Shown here: one piece after another, positions 1 to 5,243 of the stretch
How the letters are laid out: each line of letters starts with the position of its first letter
Position numbering within the stretch: the first letter of the stretch is position 1
Assembly: GCA_023461075.1 (NCBI GenBank)
Contig: JAEWNY010000040.1
Location: 1-6,474, forward strand
Direction: 5' to 3'
Source: Pseudomonadota bacterium
GTDB taxonomy: Bacteria > Pseudomonadota > Gammaproteobacteria > Xanthomonadales > Xanthomonadaceae
DNA: 6,474 bases
Notes under the pieces: generated by a model
What the model saw: the letters and a program-made list of their open reading frames with translations, nothing else
The model's database searches: none
What the model was told of the DNA's origin: nothing
Position numbers and translations under genes: made by a program

Positions 1-2
1 TG

Positions 3-107
3 AAATGGGTGGTGTTGATGGTGCTTTTTGGCCAGCCCGGCGCCGAGGCCGCCTACGCCTGGATGGAAACCCAGATCTTCGGCGACGACCCCGAGCCGCT
101 GCATTGA
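3..107 (+). CDS. smg: Smg family protein (DUF494), C-terminal end only
   Basis: The first bases carry the last 34 codons of a gene that starts upstream of the window and ends at TGA 105-107. The peptide begins KWVVLMVLFGQPGAEAAYAW and ends in PLH. It matches the end of E. coli Smg as I remember it (KWVILMVLFNIPG...AYQQMEE...MLH), including the closing Leu-His. Smg/DUF494 is a small conserved proteobacterial protein, usually encoded beside dprA and near topA or tsaC; its biochemical role is not well defined. The position upstream of topA and tsaC fits that neighbourhood, and dprA would be expected just before the window. The identification rests on a short but highly characteristic segment. 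The rest of the gene cannot be judged here. Confidence 0.88.
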   Translation, partial: KWVVLMVLFGQPGAEAAYAWMETQIFGDDPEPLH

Positions 108-113
108 CCGCCG

Positions 114-149
114 AGAGCGGTCGCAAAGCCGCTCTGCCGTCACGTTTTT
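114..149 (+). terminator. possible Rho-independent terminator after smg
   Basis: Seven bases after the smg stop, AGAGCGG (114-120) pairs perfectly with CCGCTCT (129-135). A further T-G wobble leaves a six-base loop, CGCAAA. A run of five T follows at 145-149, but nine bases separate it from the stem, which is further than in a classical intrinsic terminator. The location just after a stop codon supports a terminator role and the displaced T-run weakens it. Confidence 0.35.
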
Positions 150-153
150 CGTC

Positions 154-180
154 TTGCCTGTGTCGCTGAGACGTTAAACT
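154..180 (+). promoter_or_regulatory. weak promoter-like site upstream of the GYF_2 genes
   Basis: TTGCCT (154-159) and TAAACT (175-180) resemble -35 and -10 hexamers, but the spacer is only 15 bases and both boxes are imperfect. If used, the transcript would have a leader of about 280 bases before the ATG at 468. The same TAAACT hexamer recurs at 1175-1180, shortly before the second GYF_2 gene, without a good -35 box. This is a pattern match only. Confidence 0.15.
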
Positions 181-467
181 CGGTATGCGCGTGGGGACGC
201 GCAGGCCAGCAGGGGCGACGTGGATCGGGTTTCCGGTATTTCCCGGATGGCGCACGCCACCGCCAGGGCCCGATCGATGCACAGCAGGGCCGCGGCGCCT
301 CGCACAACGGCGAGCTCGGTGTCGATGTCTTGGTATTGCGCGACGGCATGGCCGAATGAAAGCCACTGCGCCAGGTCGCCGAATTCGCGGATCCCGCCGC
401 ATCAACCTGCCCGCCGCCAAGAAAACCGCAATCCTGCTCATGACAACCTTGCTGACGGCGAAACGCC

Positions 468-1163
468 ATGACTGAAACCGCTGCCCCACCACCGCTTCCC
501 GCCGACGCCTGGTACTACGCCGACGGCAACCACCAGCAGGTGGGGCCGGTCGACCAGGCGAGCCTGCTCGAGCTCTACCGGCATGGTGCGCTGCGCGGCG
601 AATCGCTGGTCTGGCGCCAGGGCATGGAAGGCTGGCGGTCGCTGCAAAGCGTGATCGCCCTGCCGCCGCCGGATCCGTTGCAATTGCACAGCGGCGTACC
701 TTCGGGCGTGTCCACGCAGAAACGCAAGGGCATGAGCGGCTGCATGATCGTGCTGCTGATCGCACTGGTATTGGCGGTGCCGGTCATCGGCATCCTGGCC
801 GCAATTGCCCTCCCCGCCTACCAGCAATACGTGCAGCGCGCCAAGGTCGCGGAGATGGTCGCCGGTACCCGATGGCTGCGCACCGAAATCGAAACACGTC
901 GGTTGTCCGATCCCGATGCCGCCTGCCCGAGCGATGCCGACCTCGGCGCGCATGCCAGCGACAGCGGCATGGGCATCGGCCGGATCGAGGCCGGCCAGCA
1001 TCCTTCCGGCTATTGCGGCATGAAGCTCACCATCGAAGGCACCGGCCAGCAGGCACTCGACGGCCAGCACATCGTCTGGGAATACATGGATACCGGCGAC
1101 ATCCCCGAATGGAATTGCGCCAGTTCGCTCCCGGCGAAATACCTGCCCGGCGAATGCCGTTGA
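468..1163 (+). CDS. GYF_2 (DUF4339) domain protein with a type IV pilin-like membrane helix
   Basis: This 231-residue protein has three parts. Residues 14-62 are a GYF_2/DUF4339 domain (AWYYADG...QQVGP...LVWRQGMEGW), a small module usually found at the cytoplasmic N-terminus of bacterial membrane proteins and thought to bind other proteins. After a Pro-rich linker and a basic KRK patch (85-87), residues 93-115 form one membrane helix ending GILAAIALPAYQQYVQRAKV (108-127), nearly identical to the conserved helix of type IV pilins. The C-terminal region (128-231) is probably periplasmic and has four cysteines (C153, C183, C217, C230) that could form disulfides. The usual prepilin Gly/Phe cleavage site and Glu at +5 are missing, so it is probably a membrane-anchored protein and not a pilus subunit. 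The start is fixed by an in-frame TGA at 453-455 with no other start codon between; the ribosome binding site is weak. The exact function is unknown. Confidence 0.85.
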   Translation: MTETAAPPPLPADAWYYADGNHQQVGPVDQASLLELYRHGALRGESLVWRQGMEGWRSLQSVIALPPPDPLQLHSGVPSGVSTQKRKGMSGCMIVLLIALVLAVPVIGILAAIALPAYQQYVQRAKVAEMVAGTRWLRTEIETRRLSDPDAACPSDADLGAHASDSGMGIGRIEAGQHPSGYCGMKLTIEGTGQQALDGQHIVWEYMDTGDIPEWNCASSLPAKYLPGECR

Positions 1164-1205
1164 GTCCTCTGCCGTAAACTGACCGCAGCCCATGGATGAT
1201 GCGCG

Positions 1206-2081
1206 ATGAACGAGCAGACACCCCGCGAGGAATGGTTCCATGCCGATGCCGCCCGCCAGCAGCACGGTCCTTTCAGCATCGCCGAGCTGCGCGAGAAACT
1301 GGCGCGCGGCGAGATCAGGCCCGACACCCTGGTCTGGACATCCGGCATGGCCGATTGGCAGGCGCTGCAGCTGGCCATTCCGGCCGCCGCACCCCTCGCC
1401 GGGTCGGCGCCACCGGTCGTCGATCCACTGCCCTCCCAGGCGTCGATCATGGCAGCGGGCGCCGAGATCGACCGCAGCGACATCCACTACGCCGGCTTCT
1501 GGCGCCGGGTCGCCGCCTATCAGCTGGATTCGCTGATCCTCGGCGTGGCTTCCTACATCATCCTCATCCCGGTGGCGATGGTGATGGGGCTGGGTTCGAT
1601 GCAGGCGCAAGCCAGCACCGACCCTGCCGCGATGTTCGCGGCGATGTGGCCGATGCTGCTGGTCACCTATCTGCTCATGTTCGCGATGCAGGCGGTGTAC
1701 TTCGCCTGGATGCATTCGCGGCCGGCGCAGGCCACCCTCGGCAAGATGGCGGTCGGCATCAAGGCGACGCGCCCGAACGGGAACCGGATCAGCTTCGGCC
1801 GCGGGATCGGGCGTTGGGCCGGCCTGTTCCTGTCGGCGATCCCGCTCGGCATCGGCTACCTGATGGCCGCCTTCACCGACCGCAAGCGCGCCCTGCACGA
1901 CATGGTCTCGGACACGGTGGTGGTGGACCGCTGGGCCTTCACCGACCAGCCGCGGCTGCAGCAGCGCGGACTGGATGGAGTCACCATCGCGGTGCTGATC
2001 ATCATGGGCCTGATGCTGCTGTTCATGGTCGGCATCTGGGTGCTGATGATCGCCGCGCTGGCCGGCGGCGGAATGAACTGA
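1206..2081 (+). CDS. GYF_2 (DUF4339) and RDD family membrane protein
   Basis: The 291-residue protein begins with a GYF_2 domain (about residues 10-58: EWFHADA...QQHGPF...LVWTSGMADW) related to that of the preceding gene. An Ala/Pro-rich linker follows, then an RDD domain (about 94-241). RDD hallmarks are visible: GFWRRVAAYQLDSLIL (97-112, paired Arg and D108), TLGKMAVGIKA (177-187) and TDRKRALHDMVSDTVVV (224-240). Likely membrane helices lie near 107-130, 144-165, 205-223 and a fourth, outside the RDD core, at 259-286. RDD proteins are inner-membrane proteins; some are implicated in ion or small-molecule transport, but most are uncharacterised. An in-frame TGA at 1197-1199 fixes the start at 1206. 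The gene lies 42 bases after its neighbour, so co-transcription is plausible. The domain call is strong; the substrate or partner is unknown. Confidence 0.9.
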   Translation: MNEQTPREEWFHADAARQQHGPFSIAELREKLARGEIRPDTLVWTSGMADWQALQLAIPAAAPLAGSAPPVVDPLPSQASIMAAGAEIDRSDIHYAGFWRRVAAYQLDSLILGVASYIILIPVAMVMGLGSMQAQASTDPAAMFAAMWPMLLVTYLLMFAMQAVYFAWMHSRPAQATLGKMAVGIKATRPNGNRISFGRGIGRWAGLFLSAIPLGIGYLMAAFTDRKRALHDMVSDTVVVDRWAFTDQPRLQQRGLDGVTIAVLIIMGLMLLFMVGIWVLMIAALAGGGMN

Positions 2082-2095
2082 CCGAACTGCAGGAG

Positions 2096-2121
2096 GTGGC
2101 CCGGCTTGACAGGCCGGCCAC
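2096..2121 (+). terminator. GC-rich hairpin after the GYF_2/RDD gene
   Basis: Fourteen bases after the stop codon, GTGGCC (2096-2101) pairs with GGCCAC (2116-2121). After a bulged C at 2102, GGC (2103-2105) pairs with GCC (2113-2115), leaving the loop TTGACAG. The nine-pair stem should be stable, but no T-run follows on the + strand, so it may be a weak terminator, an mRNA-end stabiliser or a leader structure. A TTGACA sequence sits in the loop. Confidence 0.3.
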
Positions 2122-2135
2122 GTCCGTGACACCAC

Positions 2136-2141
2136 TATAAA
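2136..2141 (+). promoter_or_regulatory. candidate -10 element for topA (TATAAA)
   Basis: TATAAA at 2136-2141 lies in a short AT-rich stretch (ACTATAAAAAG) that stands out in this GC-rich region and resembles a sigma-70 -10 box. Initiation near 2148 would give a leader of about 75 bases that begins almost at the 2151-2173 hairpin. No good -35 box lies 16-18 bases upstream, where the sequence is GGCCGGCC. The perfect TTGACA at 2106-2111 is 24 bases away, too far for a normal pair. The promoter is plausible but unproven. Confidence 0.35.
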
Positions 2142-2150
2142 AAGAAGCAC

Positions 2151-2173
2151 GACGCCCGGCCTGCCCGGGCGTC
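2151..2173. promoter_or_regulatory. perfect 9-bp hairpin in the topA leader
   Basis: GACGCCCGG (2151-2159) and CCGGGCGTC (2165-2173) are perfect inverted repeats around the loop CCTGC. The pairing may extend through C2150-G2174. On the + strand no T-run follows, so it does not look like a terminator for the genes upstream. On the minus strand the stem is followed after a few bases by CTTCTTTTTATAG, the layout of an intrinsic terminator for antisense transcription. It could alternatively be a 5' mRNA structure of topA. The structure is clear; its role is inference. Confidence 0.5.
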
Positions 2174-2223
2174 GGTGTCTGCACCCACTTGCCGATGCGG
2201 CCGCGCCGCATGGAACCCGCCCC

Positions 2224-4728
2224 ATGTCCAAGCACCTGCTCATCGTCGAATCGCCCGCCAAGGCCAAGACGATCAACAAATATCTCGGCAAGGACTACCA
2301 CGTCCTGGCCAGCTACGGCCACGTCCGCGACCTGGTGCCGAAGGAAGGCGCGGTCGATCCCGACGCCGGCTTCGCGATGCGCTACGACTTGATCGAGAAG
2401 AACGAAAAACACGTGGCGGCGATCGCCAAGGCGGCGAAGGTGGCCGAGGACATCTTCCTCGCCACCGACCCGGACCGCGAGGGCGAGGCGATCAGTTGGC
2501 ACATCGCCGAGATCCTGAAAGAGAAGAAGCTGCTCGAGGACAAGCCGCTGCACCGGGTGGTGTTCACCGAGATCACCCCGCGCGCGATCAAGGAAGCGAT
2601 CGCGCAGCCGCGTTCGATCTCCAGCGACCTGGTCGATGCCCAGCAGGCGCGTCGTGCGCTGGACTACCTGGTCGGCTTCAACCTCTCGCCAGTGTTGTGG
2701 CGCAAGGTGCAGCGTGGATTGAGCGCGGGCCGCGTGCAGTCGCCGGCGCTGCGGATGATCGTCGAGCGCGAGGAGGAGATCGAAGCGTTCAAGGCGCGCG
2801 AATACTGGACGATCGAAGCCGAATGCGCGCATCCCTCGCAGGCGTTCAGCGCGAAGCTGGTCAAGTTCGATGGCAAGAAGTTCGAACAGTTCACCATCAC
2901 CGATGGCACGACCGCAGAGGACGCGCGCTCGCGCATCGCCCAGGCCGCGGGCGGCAGGCTGCACGTCACCGACGTTGCATCGAAGGAACGCAAGCGCCGG
3001 CCCTCGCCGCCCTTCACCACCTCCACCCTGCAGCAGGAAGCCGCGCGCAAGCTCGGCTTCACCACCCGCCGCACCATGCAGGTCGCGCAGAAACTGTACG
3101 AGGGCGTGGCGATCGGCGAGGAAGGCACCGTCGGCCTGATCAGCTACATGCGTACCGACTCGGTGAGTTTGTCGCAGGATGCGCTGTCGGAAATCCGCGA
3201 CGTCATCGCCCGCGACTTCGGCACCAATTCCTTGCCGGACAAGCCCAACTTCTACCAAACCAAGGCCAAGAACGCGCAGGAAGCGCACGAGGCGATCCGC
3301 CCCACCTCCGCGCTGCGCACGCCGGCGCAGGTGGCGAAATACCTCTCCGATGACGAACGCCGCCTCTACGACCTGGTCTGGAAACGCGCGGTCGCTTCGC
3401 AGATGATTCCGGCGACGCTCAATACGGTGACGGTGGAACTCGCCGCCGGCGCCGAGCACGTCTTCCGCGCCAGCGGCACCACGGTGGTGGTGCCCGGCTT
3501 CCTCGCGGTCTACGAGGAAGGCAAGGACAGCAAGTCCGCCGATGACGATGACGAGGGCCGCAAGCTGCCGGCGATGAAACCCGGAGACAGCGTGCCGCTC
3601 GATCGCATCCACGCCGACCAGCATTTCACCCAGCCGCCGCCGCGCTATACCGAGGCCTCGCTGGTGAAGGCATTGGAGGAATACGGCATCGGCCGGCCTT
3701 CCACCTACGCATCGATCATCGCGACGCTGCTGTTCCGCAAATACGCGGAACTCGAAGGTCGCGCCTTCCGCCCGACCGATGTCGGCCGCGCGGTGTCCAG
3801 GTTCCTGTCCTCGCATTTCACCCGGTACGTCGATTACGACTTCACCGCAAAGATGGAGGACGAACTCGACGCCGTCTCCCGCGGCGAAGAGGAGTGGGTG
3901 CCGCTGATGGAAAAGTTCTGGGGCCCGTTCAAGGAACTGGTCGAGGACAAGAAGGAAAACCTGGACAAGACCGATGCCGGCAGCGTGCGCGTGCTGGGCG
4001 ATGATCCCGCGTCCGGCCGCCCGGTCAGCGCACGGATCGGCAAGTTCGGCCCGCTGGTGCAGATCGGCACGGTGGAGGACGAGGAGAAGCCGCGCTTCGC
4101 CTCGCTGCAGCCGGGCCAGAGCATCTATTCGATCACTTTCGACGAAGCGATGAAGTTGTTCGACATGCCACGCGCCTTGGGTGAATCCAACGGCGAGGCG
4201 GTGAGCGTGGGCATCGGCCGCTTCGGGCCGTTCGCCAAGCGCGGCAGCACCTATGCCTCGCTGAAGAAGGAAGATGATCCGTATGCCATCGACCTGGCAC
4301 GCGCGGTCTTCCTGATCGAGGAAAAGGAAGAAATCGCCCGCAACCGCATCATTCGTCAGTGGGAGGGCAGCGACGTGCAGGTGTTGAACGGCCGTTTCGG
4401 GCCGTACATTTCCGATGGCACGATGAACGGCAAGATTCCCAAGGACCGCGACCCGAAATCTCTGAGTCTGAAAGAAGCCACGCAGTTGCTGGCCGAGACC
4501 GGCAAGCCGGCGCGCAAGGGCTGGGGCAAGAAGGCCGCGAGCAAGACGGTGGCGAAAAAAGCGCCAGCCAGGAAGGCGGCTGCGAAGAAAGCCCCGGCCA
4601 AGAAGGCGGCCGCCAAGAAGGCAACGAAGAAGGCGGCTGCGAAGAAAGCATCGACCAAGAAGGCCGCGACAAGGAAGGTGGCGAAGAAAGCAACAACACC
4701 CGCGACGGACGACGCACCACCGTTCTGA
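2224..4728 (+). CDS. topA: DNA topoisomerase I (type IA), zinc-finger-free form
   Basis: The 834-residue enzyme relaxes negatively supercoiled DNA by cutting and passing one strand, keeping genome supercoiling in balance. The N-terminal Toprim domain starts HLLIVESPAKAKTINKYLG, with E9 and the metal-binding DPDREGE motif (D82, D84, E86). The catalytic tyrosine is Y308 in GLISYMRTDS, with R310 beside it; other core motifs are LSAGRVQSPALR (166-177) and EYGIGRPSTYASI (486-498). Instead of Cys4 zinc ribbons, the C-terminal part has three repeats centred on GKFGP (606-610), GRFGP (665-669) and GRFGP (723-727), the Toprim_C_rpt type also known from mycobacterial TopA. C201 is the only cysteine. 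A Lys/Ala-rich tail (about 761-823) then ends in an acidic DDAPPF. The start matches the family N-terminus although the ribosome binding site is poor. The gene looks complete and intact. Confidence 0.98.
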   Translation: MSKHLLIVESPAKAKTINKYLGKDYHVLASYGHVRDLVPKEGAVDPDAGFAMRYDLIEKNEKHVAAIAKAAKVAEDIFLATDPDREGEAISWHIAEILKEKKLLEDKPLHRVVFTEITPRAIKEAIAQPRSISSDLVDAQQARRALDYLVGFNLSPVLWRKVQRGLSAGRVQSPALRMIVEREEEIEAFKAREYWTIEAECAHPSQAFSAKLVKFDGKKFEQFTITDGTTAEDARSRIAQAAGGRLHVTDVASKERKRRPSPPFTTSTLQQEAARKLGFTTRRTMQVAQKLYEGVAIGEEGTVGLISYMRTDSVSLSQDALSEIRDVIARDFGTNSLPDKPNFYQTKAKNAQEAHEAIRPTSALRTPAQVAKYLSDDERRLYDLVWKRAVASQMIPATLNTVTVELAAGAEHVFRASGTTVVVPGFLAVYEEGKDSKSADDDDEGRKLPAMKPGDSVPLDRIHADQHFTQPPPRYTEASLVKALEEYGIGRPSTYASIIATLLFRKYAELEGRAFRPTDVGRAVSRFLSSHFTRYVDYDFTAKMEDELDAVSRGEEEWVPLMEKFWGPFKELVEDKKENLDKTDAGSVRVLGDDPASGRPVSARIGKFGPLVQIGTVEDEEKPRFASLQPGQSIYSITFDEAMKLFDMPRALGESNGEAVSVGIGRFGPFAKRGSTYASLKKEDDPYAIDLARAVFLIEEKEEIARNRIIRQWEGSDVQVLNGRFGPYISDGTMNGKIPKDRDPKSLSLKEATQLLAETGKPARKGWGKKAASKTVAKKAPARKAAAKKAPAKKAAAKKATKKAAAKKASTKKAATRKVAKKATTPATDDAPPF
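4504..4692 (+). repeat. KKAAAKK-type low-complexity repeat encoding the TopA tail
   Basis: This part of topA encodes about 62 residues made almost only of Lys and Ala with some Pro, Thr, Ser and Arg, in repeats such as KKAPAKKAAAKKA. At the DNA level a 21-base unit starting GAAGGCGGCTGCG occurs exactly twice (4572-4592 and 4629-4649), 57 bases or 19 codons apart. This points to growth by duplication within the gene. The tail is strongly basic, like histone H1-type tails, and probably binds DNA non-specifically. The reading frame stays open through it. Confidence 0.9.
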
Positions 4729-4768
4729 TGCGGGGTTAACGCGGCAGCATTCACACTCCTGCCTCCGT

Positions 4769-4787
4769 GGTCGCGAAATGCGCGACC
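4769..4787 (+). other. short hairpin between topA and ohr
   Basis: GGTCGCG (4769-4775) and CGCGACC (4781-4787) form a perfect seven-pair stem around AAATG, ten bases before the ohr ribosome binding site. No T-run follows. It may be a weak topA terminator, a processing site or an ohr leader structure. A TTCACA at 4750-4755 resembles a -35 box but has no matching -10, so an ohr promoter in this 80-base gap is not established. Confidence 0.3.
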
Positions 4788-4796
4788 CGCCCCGGC

Positions 4797-4801
4797 AGGA
4801 G
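4797..4801 (+). promoter_or_regulatory. ohr ribosome binding site (AGGAG)
   Basis: AGGAG lies seven bases before the ATG at 4809, an ideal spacing. It decides the start over the in-frame ATG at 4767, which would add a 14-residue extension (MVAKCATRPGRRCA) not expected in the family. Confidence 0.8.
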
Positions 4802-4808
4802 ATGCGCA

Positions 4809-5228
4809 ATGAATACCCTCGACAAGGTCCTCTACACCGCCAAGGTCCATACCACTGGCGGTGGCCGCGACGGCGGCGTCTCGAAAAGCGACGATGGCCA
4901 CCTCGACGTCACTCACACCCCGCCGGGCAAGGGCGATGGCACCAATCCCGAGCAATTGTTCGCTGCAGGCTATTCGGCCTGCTTCATCGGTGCGATGCGT
5001 GCGGTGGCTGCCAGGCAGAAACTCGACTTGCCGCAGGAGCTGTCGGTCGATGCGGAAGTGGATCTGGGCCCGGTCGGACAGGCGTTCGGCGTCGCCGTGC
5101 GGCTCACCGTGCATCTGCCGGGCATGGATGAAGATGCGGCCCGGCAACTGATCGATGCCGCGCACCAGGTCTGTCCGTACTCCAATGCCACCCGTGGCAA
5201 CATCCCGGTGGAGATCACGCTCGGCTGA
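4809..5228 (+). CDS. ohr: organic hydroperoxide resistance protein (Ohr, OsmC superfamily)
   Basis: The 139-residue protein matches Ohr, a small cytoplasmic homodimeric thiol peroxidase that reduces organic and fatty-acid hydroperoxides and is recharged by lipoylated proteins. Diagnostic segments are KVLYTAKVHTTGGGRDG near the start, TNPEQLFAAGYSACFIGAM (45-63) and VCPYSNATRGNI (121-132). The reactive cysteine is C58 and the resolving cysteine C122, at the spacing of the family. R20 and E48 correspond to the Arg and Glu that assist the active site. Length is normal for Ohr (about 140), and the PYSNATRGN motif favours Ohr over OsmC. No OhrR-type repressor gene is visible nearby, although ohr often sits beside ohrR. 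The tsaC gene begins 15 bases after the stop, so the two probably share a transcript. Confidence 0.96.
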   Translation: MNTLDKVLYTAKVHTTGGGRDGGVSKSDDGHLDVTHTPPGKGDGTNPEQLFAAGYSACFIGAMRAVAARQKLDLPQELSVDAEVDLGPVGQAFGVAVRLTVHLPGMDEDAARQLIDAAHQVCPYSNATRGNIPVEITLG

Positions 5229-5230
5229 TC

Positions 5231-5235
5231 GGGGA
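5231..5235 (+). promoter_or_regulatory. tsaC ribosome binding site (GGGGA)
   Basis: GGGGA lies eight bases before the ATG at 5244. In-frame ATGs also occur at 5250 and 5253, but their spacing from this site (14 and 17 bases) is too long, so 5244 is preferred. Confidence 0.6.
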
Positions 5236-5243
5236 CGCTGCTT

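Larger units (their letters stand above)
108..467. other. 360-base intergenic gap with no confident gene
   Basis: The stretch between smg and the GYF_2/pilin-like gene holds the hairpin at 114-135 and a weak promoter-like pair at 154-180. The + strand reading frames are rich in Arg, Pro and Ser and lack a convincing start, so I take them as non-coding. On the minus strand one frame is open from 401 down to a TAA at 176-174 (75 codons) with fairly protein-like composition, but it has no ATG and resembles no family I recognise. I see no tRNA, known small RNA, insertion sequence or direct repeat here. Confidence 0.6.

Noticed and set aside
1196..2140. + strand open frame overlapping the GYF_2/RDD gene from an ATG ten bases earlier
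   Set aside because: Its product is dominated by Arg, Gly and Ala with no domain, while the frame from 1206 has clear GYF_2 and RDD motifs and membrane helices.
2106..2141. TTGACA and TATAAA read as one sigma-70 promoter
   Set aside because: The spacer is 24 bases, well beyond the usable 16-18, and TTGACA lies in the loop of a stable hairpin. Only the -10-like element was kept, at low confidence.
438..2291. Minus-strand open frame of about 617 codons opposite the two GYF_2 genes
   Set aside because: It spans two real genes and the spacer, is rich in His, Arg, Gln and Asp with no known motif, and is explained as an antisense shadow.
4504..4692. Repeated segments as a CRISPR-like or satellite array
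   Set aside because: The repeats are in frame within topA and encode the Lys/Ala tail. They have no regular unit with unique spacers and no cas genes are nearby.
4767..4808. Upstream in-frame ATG giving a longer Ohr
   Set aside because: It adds a 14-residue extension absent from the family, includes the hairpin region and ignores the well-placed AGGAG before 4809.
2023..4809. Very long minus-strand open frame (about 928 codons) antisense to topA
   Set aside because: It mirrors topA exactly, is rich in Arg, His, Leu and Gly with no recognisable domain, and is the expected shadow of a GC-rich gene. The + strand frame has complete TopA motifs.
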